DNA from: Arthrobacter alpinus
GTDB lineage: Bacteria; Actinomycetota; Actinomycetes; Actinomycetales; Micrococcaceae
NCBI RefSeq assembly: GCF_900105965.1
Contig: NZ_FNTV01000001.1
Span: forward strand, 2,232,001 to 2,296,000
DNA length: 64,000 bases
Reading direction: 5' to 3'
Position 1 is the stretch's first letter. Each line of letters opens with the position of its first letter. The notes under the pieces were generated by a model. It was not told where the DNA came from. It did not search any database and saw nothing but the letters and a program-made list of their open reading frames with translations. Of the stretch, positions 1-9,072 are shown piece by piece. Both the position numbers and the translations under genes were made by a program.

Positions 1-1461
1 AGGCAGGCCGGCCAGCGAGAGCTCGTTGACCTGTCCGGCGGTAGCGGTGAAGACTCCCCCATTGGGAAGCGCCACCTGGCCCTTGGCCCCATAAGCCTTG
101 ACCTCAACCACTGAATCACCCACACCGGGAACCGTAACGGCAAGCACCGTGGTGGCGTCTTGGTAGCCGGACTGGCCGGAAATCTTGGCTGCCGCATCAG
201 GGGCTTGAACACGGACACCCGGAATGGTCAAGGTAGAGCTCGGAGCCTGAACGGGGGCCAGGTAATCAACGCCGCCCGGGGTCAAACCACGCAGCACCGA
301 CTCCTGAATGACCGCGCTGACAGCCCCGCCGGAACTCTTCAAATGAACGCTGAGCAGGTCTTGATCCGGGGCAAGCCCCGACAACACCACTGAACGCTCG
401 GCGCCTGCAGCAACCACCAGACCCTTGCCGGCCGCCGTCTGCACCAGGCCATTGCTGCCATAGAGGTCCAAGGACACCGTGGCAGCACTTTTGGAAGAAT
501 TGGAGATCGCCAAAATTGCCGTGCGCCCCACCGACGTGCTGGCACCGGACAACCACAGCTCGTTCGACGGCGTCTGGCACGTTGCCGCCGAAAGACCGGC
601 CAGATCGCCATCATCCGAGTTTACGACAACAGAGCCGGCACCCCGAGGAATTTCCTCACCCAGGGGCTGAATGCGCAGCACCGACGAGGCCCCGGTGGAC
701 TTGTCACGCGCAACAACGGCCCGCATCTTCGGCTTGCCATTGAGCTCAGTGGAGGTTGGCGCAGGTTCGCTGGGCGGCTGAGACACCGTGAACAATGGCG
801 AGGACTTTCCATCCAACGCCTCAACAGCCGCTCCCGGAAGACTGCCCGCGGTGCCGCTGAGAACAACCGCGTTCACAGTGCTCTTGGTTGAGGACGAGTT
901 CGCCGAGAATTCCGGGTCCGTCCCGGCCGAAGAACCTGCCAGCAGCTGCGTGGGACCCTGGCAATTGGCCATGGCCTCGCCCACGGGCAGCATGTGCGGG
1001 ATTGGCGAGGTGACACTCGTGGCGTCGGCTCCGGGGAACACGGTGCCCGCCCCCACAGCAACGGCGGCGAGGGCCAACGTTGCGGTTCCAGCCAAAACCA
1101 CGGGCCAACGACGCCGGACCGTACGTTTCGCACGGCGCTGACCTTTCGCGGTGTCACGGCCTGGCGACGAAGCACCCTTCTCGGCCTTCGTCGCTGCTGC
1201 TGCTTCAGCCTTGGTGACCTTGGCGGCCTTCTTTTCGGCCTTGGTCGCGGCTGCTGTTTCGGCCTTGGTGACCTTCGCCGGTTCGGCCTTCTTAGCCGCA
1301 ATCGGTTCCGGCGCACCCTCGGGGAGGGTGCTGGCGGCAGGTGACGTCACGGCGTCGGGCACTGCCTTGGCATCAGCACTATCCGAATCCTCAGGAACAG
1401 ACATCCCTGCCTTGCTGTCCTCCGGGTCGATACCCGAGTTGCTGTCCTTGATCTCAGGCAC
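1..1461 (-). CDS. DUF5719 family membrane-anchored protein (3' part outside window)
   Basis: The frame is open from a GTG at 1461 to the window edge (487 codons), so the C-terminus is missing. Residues about 57-97 are a lysine/alanine-rich low-complexity stretch with repeated KAE motifs, followed by a basic patch and one membrane segment (about 119-141). The rest is an extracellular, Ser/Ala/Gly-rich beta-type domain. This matches the DUF5719 layout of actinobacteria, where the gene follows a large glycosyltransferase. Its GTG overlaps the end of the upstream glycosyltransferase by 8 bases, implying translational coupling; an in-frame TTG at 1470 is an alternative start. The family function is not established. 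A cell-envelope role is an inference from the neighbour and topology. Confidence 0.8.
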   Translation of the reverse strand, partial: MPEIKDSNSGIDPEDSKAGMSVPEDSDSADAKAVPDAVTSPAASTLPEGAPEPIAAKKAEPAKVTKAETAAATKAEKKAAKVTKAEAAAATKAEKGASSPGRDTAKGQRRAKRTVRRRWPVVLAGTATLALAAVAVGAGTVFPGADATSVTSPIPHMLPVGEAMANCQGPTQLLAGSSAGTDPEFSANSSSTKSTVNAVVLSGTAGSLPGAAVEALDGKSSPLFTVSQPPSEPAPTSTELNGKPKMRAVVARDKSTGASSVLRIQPLGEEIPRGAGSVVVNSDDGDLAGLSAATCQTPSNELWLSGASTSVGRTAILAISNSSKSAATVSLDLYGSNGLVQTAAGKGLVVAAGAERSVVLSGLAPDQDLLSVHLKSSGGAVSAVIQESVLRGLTPGGVDYLAPVQAPSSTLTIPGVRVQAPDAAAKISGQSGYQDATTVLAVTVPGVGDSVVEVKAYGAKGQVALPNGGVFTATAGQVNELSLAGLP

Positions 1462-4400
1462 TTCTACCAACCTTTTGCAATGATGATTCGTCCCGGTACG
1501 CCCCGGTACGGCCACGCCGTGCACGCACGGGAAGGGCCAGCAACACGGTCAATCCGAAGAGGACCAGCTGCACCAAAGTCATGACCGCATGGAGCGGATG
1601 AACGTAACGGATTTCAAGTGTTCCGGCGTCTTGAGGCAGCTCGAAGGCTTGCGCCCATTCGGAGTTGGTGGCATTCAAAGGCGCGCCATTCAACGTTGCC
1701 TGCCAGCCGGAGTCGGCCCGCTCGGCAAGCACCACGAGCCGGCCTGAGCCACCCGCGGGGATCTCGGCGGAGACGTTCTGGTCCTGCGAATCCACAGGTG
1801 CCACAGCCTTGCCGGTGGAGTCTACGATCCTGACCCGGTTGACCACATCTGTGAGCCCTGCGGCAACATAGGTGGGCTTTACGCGCCACAACCAGCCGGA
1901 ATCCGTGGGGCCAACCGTGTCCAGACCCGGGACGGCCTCCAGCTCTCCGGCAAGCAATTCGGCAGCCGTATCGCCGTTGCGCAGAACCACAAAGCCAACA
2001 CCCAATTCAACGAGCCCAGCCCGCGGATCAATGCCGGACTTGGACAGCATGGCCGCCACGGTGTCCTCCAAGGCCGCCGTTGCCGGGTCGCTGTCAAGGA
2101 CTGTTTCTGATCCGGGGCTTCCTGCAATGCGAGAAGCCGTGGCGATCGTGGACATGGCGTCAAGCGTTGTTCCGGCGCCCTGCATAAGAGATGCCTGCAC
2201 TCCGCCGTCGGTCATAACCGTCAGGACAATTGTGCGGCTCGCCTCGGGGCCCGTGCCGCGATCGGCAGCAGTAGCCGGAATGGTGCCGGCCGTGACGCCA
2301 TGAGGCAGGAAGGAACCTGTCAACGCGGGTACACCCGGCTGCTCGGACAGCTGTTGAGTGGCCCACAGCCCCAGACTTGCCACGGGTGCAGCCACCAAAA
2401 TGACGGACAGGAGCGTTGCCATGGTCTTGGCGGTGCGGTGGTGCTGAACTGTATCCGGGTTGCCAGCAGTGCCGGCATACGACGGATGCCAGGCCCGGGT
2501 GTGAACAGCGTCCAGGCCAAGAATCGCGGCACCCAGTAGCGCGAAAAACGCAACCGAAATGGCAGGGCCGCTAAATGGCGTGACCAGAGTGACGCCGTCG
2601 AACGCGACGGCGATGAACTTGGTGGCGTAGGCGGCCGCCAGGGCCAGCAGCGCCACGAGCCAGAAGGCCCGGACGGTGTTGGACCGGCGAAGCGGCAATA
2701 CGAGAGCAACGGCGGCTCCCACGATCACCGGTGCACCGATGACAGCCACAGCAACCCATGTCCACCACGGTGCGGCAACGAGGGCGCCAAGGCCCAACAG
2801 CCCCTCAGTGGCGTTGACTTGCTCCGGGAAACCCAGTACTTGCTGCCAGATCGGCGCGACGGCGGAGGCCAGAGGCACTCCTGGATCGCCAAAAATAGCG
2901 CGCGGATTGCCCCAAGCGGACCAGACCAGCGGGAGGAAAAGTGCGGCGGGGGGCACCAAGGCCCACCAGATGGTCTTGCCGCGACCGCGCATGAAGACGG
3001 CAGTCAGCAGGATTCCCACCACAGCAATCGGCAACAGGCTCGGCGCCGCGGCGGTTACAACAGCCAAGGCCAAGCCCGCGGCGGCTGCAGCCGTCCAGGA
3101 CGGATTACGGTCCACGCCCGGGCGGCCCAGCTTTGAGATGGTGGCTGATTTAGTTCCGGGTAAAGCACCCGGAACTGTGACTATTTTGGGGGCTGCGCTG
3201 ACTGCGCCGCCCACGGCGCGCACCAGACCCAGCATGACCACGGGAATCAGGATGTGGGCAATCAAGGCGCCAACCCTTCCCTGGCCCATGCCCACCAGCA
3301 AGACCGGGGCACCGGCCCAAGCCAAGGCAGCCACGACGCGGGGCCAGCGGCGCAGCGACAATGCCCCCGTGGCCAGCCACGCGGTGAAGCCGGAAAGGGG
3401 CAGCGCCAACAGCACCATCCACAGCACGGCCAGCGAACCATTGCCGCCCAGCGAACTCAGAATACCCAAGACAAAGTTAAAGGGATTGCCTCGTCCAGCC
3501 AGACCAGAGCCGAGCGAGACCCACCAATCTGTAGCGTGTTGCCACACAAGGGCCATCTGCTCCGACACCGGAAGCAGCGCGCCTCCGGTCAGAGCGGGTG
3601 CGCCCAGGAATCGGGACAGGGCAATTAGGGAAAGAATCGTCAGGAGTGCAACAACGCCCAGAGCACTGACAAGGGGCGCCGTCTTAATGACTGTCAGAGG
3701 TGTGACGGATTCATGATGAGCCTCGCCAGTAGGCTCCAGGATTGACGGTCCGTCATGAATTTCCTGCGGGTGTTCCTCATCGGGGCCTACGGCTTCACGC
3801 AGGGCCTTCAAATGAGTGCGAGCGGATTTGTTGTCCACCAAGACACCCTTGTGTACCGAACGGCGCCGACTTCTGTGCTCCGCGAGTGCCTTGCGGCTGT
3901 GCGTTAGCGCTGCCGGTCGGAGCAGCCCGGCACAAGTAGCGGCAAAAATCCTGATCGCGTGCCCGGGAGCCTTGAGGACAAAGCCAGCCACCAACCAGTA
4001 CAGGGCGGCAAAGAACGTTCCGACGGCCAGGAAAGGAACAGCCCAAAGGGGCGCATGCTTCAGGCGCAGAAAAATTCCTGCTTTGCGGGCCGCTACCGAG
4101 GTTCCCAGACCGTTGGGTCGCTGAACGGCGTGGAACATGTGAGCGGCAGGAACAACCAAAACCCTGTCGCCGGCAAGGCGAACGCGGGCACAGAAGTCCA
4201 GATCATCGCCGGGGCCGGGCAGGGCCGGGTCAAAGCCGCCCAGACGCTCAAAAACATCACGACGCACCAGCATGCCGGCCGTGTTGACGGCAAACATGTC
4301 GGAATTGTCGTCATATTGGCCCTGATCCAGTTCATCCAGGCCAACGAGCGTGAAGCGGTCAAACCATGTGTTGGCCCAGAGTCCTACATCCACCAAACGG

Positions 4401-4881
4401 CGGTGGTTTTCCCAGTCAAGTTGTTTACAACCAACCACGGTTGCAGTGGTGGCCCGCTCGGTGGCTTCAAGAAGTCGCTCCAAGGCGTCCGGTGCCGGGG
4501 CGGCATCGTCCTGCAGCAGCCAGATCCACTCGTTGCACACGGCCACCTCGTCATTGAGGACTGCCGAATGTGAAGAGCCACCGGTGGCTCCGACTCGCGC
4601 CGGGATCTTCGTCTGCGGTGAGGCGCCCTTGAGCTGACGTGTCTGGTATTCCAGCACGGCATCGACGGCGGCCCCGTATCCCTTGTGGGAATCGCTCCTG
4701 CGGCGGTTTTTGCGCCCGTCAAGAGAGATGACGTTGCGCTCGCCCAACTCGTTTCGCAGCAACTCCCCGAATTGTCTGTGGATCCTGTGTCTGCGGCCAA
4801 CACTTGGTCGGGCATACGTGTTTGTGCGGCCAAAGCGGCCAAGACTGTAGGGAGGTAGGCACCACCATTGTGAGCAACCAC
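1454..4881 (-). CDS. Large membrane glycosyltransferase, family 2, with an apparent frameshift near 4765
   Basis: The N-terminal part is a GT-A fold family 2 glycosyltransferase: VVAHNGG near the start, TGSTDNS, then WLLQDDAAP and a GDDLDFCARVRLAG acceptor-site-like motif. It is followed by about 800 residues with many hydrophobic segments and a final soluble domain. Such proteins (about 1100 residues) probably act in envelope polysaccharide or glycolipid synthesis; donor and acceptor are unknown. The coding frame changes at a run of four C (4765-4768, G on the coding strand). One more G would join the upstream frame (from 4881) to the 1102-codon downstream frame, giving a normal-length protein. 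It may be a sequencing error or a real lesion. GTG 4881 is the only standard start in frame after whiB; relatives usually start about ten residues earlier, so a rare ATT start cannot be excluded. Confidence 0.85.
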
Positions 4882-4910
4882 AATGGCCGTGACGTTTACT
4901 GCTTCAAGAA

Positions 4911-5444
4911 TTAGACCGCTCGCTTCCGCAGCCGCCGGCGTTCACGCTCGGACAGGCCGCCCCAGATTCCAAACCGCTCATCGTTGGCAAGAGCGTATTC
5001 AAGGCACTGTGCCTTGACATTGCATGCACCACAGACCTTCTTGGCGTCCCGGGTGGAGCCACCCTTTTCAGGGAAGAACGCTTCCGGGTCGGTCTGCGCG
5101 CACAAAGCATCAGTCTGCCAGCCTAGTTCACCTTCGTCGCTGAAATCGTCAAGGCGCGGACGTAATCCAATCCAGACAGGATCGTTATTGATCCCGAGAT
5201 CGTTTTCCGGAAGTACCTGAGGAAGACTTTCGGCGGAGTCCTCGTCCTCATGAGAGGTCAGGAATGCTGTGGCAGCATCTTCCAAAGTCTGGCGGTTTTT
5301 GCGCTCATGGAATGCGGCCGCGTCAGGATCGGCAGGATCTACGTACCAGTCCGATGGCACTCCACGCGAATGGTATTCAGCGGCAGCCTTGGCCGCTACG
5401 GAATCGTCTTGAAAATTTGTCACACTCAGCTGCGATTGCCCCAC
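4911..5444 (-). CDS. whiB: WhiB family iron-sulfur transcription regulator
   Basis: A 177-residue protein with the WhiB domain at the C-terminus. Four cysteines (about 115, 138, 141, 147; C-x22-C-x2-C-x5-C) should bind a [4Fe-4S] cluster. They are followed by the GIWGG turn and the basic tail RERRRLRKR used for DNA contact. The start is GTG 5444, chosen because a perfect AGGAGG (5451-5456) lies six bases upstream. That start leaves an acidic N-terminal extension of about 105 residues, longer than usual for WhiB2/WhmD-type proteins. The position next to envelope glycosyltransferase and mannose genes matches the whiB2 neighbourhood in mycobacteria, whose members control septation and cell division. 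The WhiB2 subtype is an inference. Confidence 0.92.
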   Translation of the reverse strand: MGQSQLSVTNFQDDSVAAKAAAEYHSRGVPSDWYVDPADPDAAAFHERKNRQTLEDAATAFLTSHEDEDSAESLPQVLPENDLGINNDPVWIGLRPRLDDFSDEGELGWQTDALCAQTDPEAFFPEKGGSTRDAKKVCGACNVKAQCLEYALANDERFGIWGGLSERERRRLRKRAV

Positions 5445-5833
5445 GGTCGTCCTCCTGAATGTTGCCGCCAACACTGCGTCCCTATTCCCGGGTTCCCGCG
5501 ATGCGCGGATTGCAGTGCCAATAACAGCGGTTCGTGCGTCTAATTACATCCATGTAAGTCGCCTACGTCAAGCGGCCCGAGATGATAACCAGTACGAAGC
5601 ACGTTCAACCTCTACGCCACGCCGCACAATTTGATACCGATACATCCGCGCAATGACGCACCAGGGGCCCGTTTTTGAGTGAGTTCCGCGGGAGCTAGGT
5701 GAATTTTTGAAGAATTCCTCACACACCCATCTTCGTCATGTAACGCAGGTCACGTAATAAAAGTCAATTCTTCCAATCGATGGAGATCGAACCTTCCGGT
5801 CCAGCCCCCGCGTAGGCATGGAAAGATGGCAGC
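5445..5833. other. Divergent intergenic region between whiB and TIGR03089 gene
   Basis: This 389-base gap holds the whiB leader with its AGGAGG, a perfect dyad at 5544-5557 (listed separately), and an AT-rich stretch at about 5700-5770. I see no convincing ORF, tRNA or terminator. The open frames on the minus strand near 5750-6250 are antisense to the TIGR03089 gene. Confidence 0.6.
5544..5557. promoter_or_regulatory. Perfect dyad upstream of whiB, candidate operator
   Basis: TTACAT-CC-ATGTAA is a perfect 6-bp inverted repeat about 100 bases before the whiB start, in a region with no other function. It may be an operator for whiB. The binding protein is unknown. Confidence 0.35.
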
Positions 5834-6574
5834 ATGGAACTGATCCCTAACACTCCCGCCGAACTTCTCAACGCGTTCCGCACCCAGAACCCCACCTCCC
5901 CCAGGCTCTCCTGGTACGGGCCCGATTCCGAACGCGTGGAGCTCTCGGGCCGCGTCTTGGAAAACTGGATCGCCAAGACCGCCAACTACCTTGTCGACGA
6001 GCTCGACGCCGAACCCGGCACGCTCATCACCCTGGATCTGCCGTTGCACTGGCGTTCCCTGGTGTGGCTCATGGCCGCCTGGGCCGTCGGAGCCACTGTC
6101 ATCACCACCTCGTCGCCGGAAAGCACGACGCCGGACCCTTTCAGCCAGGCTGACATCGTCGCCACCACCAACCCTGCCCTTACCAACGAGAGAATTGCGG
6201 GCGCCAAACCCGCTCCACTGGTTGTTGCGGTAGCACTGCCGGCCCTGCAAATGCGCTGGATGGGTGAGCTCCCACCGCGGACGCTGGACTACTCAGGAGA
6301 TGTGCGGGCACACGGGGACGTATTCTTTGCCGACGAGACCCCAGAAGAATCAGACATTGCGTGGCAGCATGACTCAACCACCACCAGCTATGCAGCACTG
6401 ATTGCGGGGGCCACCCAAGCACCCCAGCGGGTGCTGCTGGAGGTACGGAACGGGTGGTCCGGCGTCGTACAGAGCGCCCTGAAAACGTGGGCAACCGGGG
6501 GCTCGGTGGTGTTGCTTGACCCAGCAGTCGAGGCCACTGAGCACCTGCGCAGCAGCGAAAACGTCACTGCCTGA
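5834..6574 (+). CDS. TIGR03089 family protein
   Basis: A 246-residue soluble protein matching the actinobacterial TIGR03089 family. These proteins resemble the N-terminal part of AMP-forming acyl-CoA synthetases but are short and lack a clear ATP-binding signature. The opening PAELLNAFRTQNPTSPRLSWYG and the WLMAAWAVGATVITTS segment are typical. The ATG at 5834 is preceded by AAAGAT six bases upstream, a weak match to a leaderless -10 box; no good ribosome site is visible. It converges on the GtrA gene with only six bases between stops. The biochemical function is unknown. Confidence 0.8.
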   Translation: MELIPNTPAELLNAFRTQNPTSPRLSWYGPDSERVELSGRVLENWIAKTANYLVDELDAEPGTLITLDLPLHWRSLVWLMAAWAVGATVITTSSPESTTPDPFSQADIVATTNPALTNERIAGAKPAPLVVAVALPALQMRWMGELPPRTLDYSGDVRAHGDVFFADETPEESDIAWQHDSTTTSYAALIAGATQAPQRVLLEVRNGWSGVVQSALKTWATGGSVVLLDPAVEATEHLRSSENVTA

Positions 6575-6580
6575 GCTGGA

Positions 6581-7081
6581 TTACTTGCGGTCGGCCTCGA
6601 TGAGCTCGTGATCGCGGTCGAACCCGGGCTCGGCGTCGAGCTCTTCGGTGAAGACCCAGAAACGGTACGCGAAGAAGCGGAAGATCGTGCCAAGAATCAG
6701 GCCGATGACCGAGCCCGCGATGAAGTCGGCAGTTGCGGTCTCATAGCCCAAAACCCAGTGTGAAACATAAACGCAGGCTCCGGCGATGCCCATGCCCACA
6801 CCGTTCATGATGATGAACAGCACCACCTCGCGCACCATGTTGGCCCGACGGCGATGGCGGAACGTCCAGTAGCGGTTGGCCAACCAGGAGAAGACCGTGG
6901 CCACGGCGGCCGAAATCAGCTTCGCCTTGGTGGGGTGACCGCCCATGGTGCCGCTCAAAAGCCACAGGTAAATGCCGGTGTCGATCACAAAAGCAACGCC
7001 GCCGACCACGCCGAACTTGGCCACTTCACGCCAGAAAAGGCCCATCAGGCCCTTGATGCGGTGGGTGAGTGTCTGGTTCAT
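6581..7081 (-). CDS. GtrA family membrane protein
   Basis: A 166-residue protein with four hydrophobic segments, including FGVVGGVAFVIDTGIYLWL and SVIGLILGTIFRFFAYRFWVF, separated by basic loops such as NRYWTFRHRRR. That is the GtrA/DPMT-like pattern. Members are thought to flip or present undecaprenyl-linked sugars for glycosylation of envelope polymers. The start ATG 7081 (MNQTLTHRIK) follows a CGGAGGACC sequence. An upstream ATG at 7117 has no ribosome site. A GtrA gene next to purK is also found in mycobacteria (Rv3277, from memory). Confidence 0.88.
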   Translation of the reverse strand: MNQTLTHRIKGLMGLFWREVAKFGVVGGVAFVIDTGIYLWLLSGTMGGHPTKAKLISAAVATVFSWLANRYWTFRHRRRANMVREVVLFIIMNGVGMGIAGACVYVSHWVLGYETATADFIAGSVIGLILGTIFRFFAYRFWVFTEELDAEPGFDRDHELIEADRK

Positions 7082-7317
7082 GGTCCTCCGATAAGAAATG
7101 CGGTGCTGCTCATGCATGGCTACTTCATTAATACGAATTCGGGCGCGCGATTGACAGCCAAAATGGCCGAATCGCGTGAGTGCCTCCTACAAATTCTAAT
7201 CCCGGCGTCAATTGAGAATTGGCAAAAAAGCCGTGAACGCCCTGACAGTTCACCCATACTTGCCGGTTAATAGCGGGACAAGTAGGCGTAAAAGCATGGA
7301 ACCTCACAGACTTTCGG

Positions 7318-7323
7318 TACTCT
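7318..7323 (+). promoter_or_regulatory. Leaderless-type -10 box of purK
   Basis: TACTCT ends six bases before the purK GTG, so transcription should start at or next to the start codon. No Shine-Dalgarno sequence is present, which fits a leaderless mRNA. Confidence 0.5.
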
Positions 7324-7329
7324 GGGGAC

Positions 7330-8484
7330 GTGACTTTTCCTGTAATCGGTGTGGTGGGCGGCGGACAGCTGGCCCGCATGATGGCCCCTGCCGCCGTGGC
7401 CCTTGGTTTTGATTTGCGTATCTTGGCGGAAGCCCCCGATGTGTGTGCCGTGCCCGTGGTGGCTCAGGCGCCCGTTGGTGACTATAAGGATTTGGAGACT
7501 TTGCGCGCGTTTGCCCGTGGCGTAGACGTGCTCACCTTCGATCACGAACACGTCCCGAGCGAGCACCTGCAGGCGCTCATCGCCGAGGGCGTGAACGTGC
7601 AGCCGCGTCCCGATGCGCTGATCAACGCCCAAGACAAGCTCGTGATGCGTGCGGCCATTGAGCGCCTTGGCCTGCCCAATCCTGCGTGGGCTGCCGTCAC
7701 CTCGGTGACTGACATTGTGGCCTTTGGCGACACGCACGGCTGGCCCGTCGTGTTGAAAATGCCACGAGGCGGGTACGACGGCAAGGGCGTGAAGGTTTTG
7801 CGCTCAGCGTCCGACGCCGAGGCCGCTGCCGACTGGTTCGAGGCCATGAACCCGCTGCTCGTAGAAGAAATGGTGGCGTTCACCCGCGAGCTTTCAGCGC
7901 TGGTTGCCCGCACCCCCTCCGGTGAATCCCGGGCCTGGCCCGTGGCCGAATCCATCCAGGTTGACGGCGTGTGCGACGAGGTCATTGCCCCGGCACCCGA
8001 CATCCCTGACGAGGTTGAGGCTGCCGCCGAGGCCGCGGCACTGAAAATCGCCAACGAACTCGGCGTCACCGGCGTCATGGCGGCCGAACTCTTCGAGACG
8101 CCCGGCCGGGCCCCCGGATTCCTCATCAACGAACTTGCCATGCGCCCGCACAACACGGGCCACTGGACCATGGACGGCTCCGTGACGGGCCAGTTCGAAC
8201 AGCACCTGCGAGCAGTATTGGATCTGCCCTTGGGCGCTACCGATGCTCTGGGCGACATCGTGGTCATGAAAAACTTCCTTGGCGGAGCCAACCAGGACCT
8301 CTTCAGTGCCTATGGCGCCGCCCTGGCTGCCGAACCCACTGTCAAAGTTCACAGCTACGGCAAATCTGTCCGTCCGGGCCGCAAGATTGGACACGTCAAC
8401 GTCATCGCCTCCAAGGACGACGACGTCACCGCCGCCCGTGCCCGCGCCACCACCGTGGCAAACATTATTCGCGACGGAAAGTAA
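7330..8484 (+). CDS. purK: 5-(carboxyamino)imidazole ribonucleotide synthase
   Basis: PurK uses ATP and bicarbonate to convert AIR to N5-CAIR in de novo purine synthesis. The 384-residue ATP-grasp protein opens with the nucleotide-binding VIGVVGGGQLARMM. It has the central KMPRGGYDGKGV phosphate-binding loop and the C-terminal NELAMRPHNTGHWT metal/ATP site. The length is normal. GTG 7330 is chosen because it sits at the expected distance from the TACTCT box. It is followed after nine bases by purE, its pathway partner. Confidence 0.96.
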   Translation: MTFPVIGVVGGGQLARMMAPAAVALGFDLRILAEAPDVCAVPVVAQAPVGDYKDLETLRAFARGVDVLTFDHEHVPSEHLQALIAEGVNVQPRPDALINAQDKLVMRAAIERLGLPNPAWAAVTSVTDIVAFGDTHGWPVVLKMPRGGYDGKGVKVLRSASDAEAAADWFEAMNPLLVEEMVAFTRELSALVARTPSGESRAWPVAESIQVDGVCDEVIAPAPDIPDEVEAAAEAAALKIANELGVTGVMAAELFETPGRAPGFLINELAMRPHNTGHWTMDGSVTGQFEQHLRAVLDLPLGATDALGDIVVMKNFLGGANQDLFSAYGAALAAEPTVKVHSYGKSVRPGRKIGHVNVIASKDDDVTAARARATTVANIIRDGK

Positions 8485-8493
8485 GGACTTCTC

Positions 8494-9072
8494 TTGAGCA
8501 ACAACAACGCCACGCCCCTCGTGGGACTTGTCATGGGTTCCGACTCCGATTGGCCCGTCATGGAAGCAGCCGCGGCCTCACTGTCCGAATTCGGCATTCC
8601 GTTTGAAACCGATGTGGTCTCCGCCCACCGCATGCCCACCGAGATGATCGCCTACGGCCAGAACGCTGCCGCCCGCGGAATCCGCGTCATCATCGCCGGT
8701 GCAGGCGGTGCCGCACACCTTCCAGGCATGCTCGCCTCCGTCACCACGCTGCCGGTTATTGGTGTGCCTGTCCCGCTGAAAACGCTGGACGGCATGGACT
8801 CCCTACTTTCGATCGTGCAGATGCCAGGCGGCGTTCCAGTGGCCACCGTCTCGATTGGTGGTGCCCGCAACGCAGGCCTGCTGGCCGTGCGCATGCTGGC
8901 CTCCGGCACAGATGAACTCGCAGCCGCCCTCACCTTGCAGCTGGCAACCTTTGCCCAGTCCCTCAATGACGAAGCATCCGCCAAGGGTGTGGCCCTGCGC
9001 GAAAAGGCCGGAGCCACCTACCCGCAAGCCGTTCTGCCCGACTCTTCCGGGGGCGTGAACACAAACGTATGA
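8494..9072 (+). CDS. purE: N5-carboxyaminoimidazole ribonucleotide mutase
   Basis: PurE converts N5-CAIR to CAIR, the step after PurK. The N-terminal [14 protein letters not shown] binds substrate phosphate and [11 protein letters not shown] holds the catalytic histidine, as in class I Pur[13 protein letters not shown] completes the active site. The 192-residue length is slightly long because of a Pro/Ser-rich tail. The start is a TTG at 8494, supported by AAGGA about seven bases upstream. Its stop overlaps the ATG of the downstream LCP gene by four bases (ATGA), so the two should be translationally coupled. Confidence 0.96.
   Translation: MSNNNATPLVGLVMGSDSDWPVMEAAAASLSEFGIPFETDVVSAHRMPTEMIAYGQNAAARGIRVIIAGAGGAAHLPGMLASVTTLPVIGVPVPLKTLDGMDSLLSIVQMPGGVPVATVSIGGARNAGLLAVRMLASGTDELAAALTLQLATFAQSLNDEASAKGVALREKAGATYPQAVLPDSSGGVNTNV

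Noticed and set aside
2676..3716. 346-codon plus-strand frame opposite the glycosyltransferase
   Set aside because: Antisense to the membrane region; Pro/Ala/Thr-rich without motifs.
5735..5760. Crp-like site TGTAAC-N4-GTCACG before the TIGR03089 gene
   Set aside because: The half-sites do not match each other well, and no context supports cAMP control.
5750..6250. Minus-strand 166-codon frame over the TIGR03089 gene
   Set aside because: Antisense to a recognisable gene and rich in Gly/Arg; no support as a gene.
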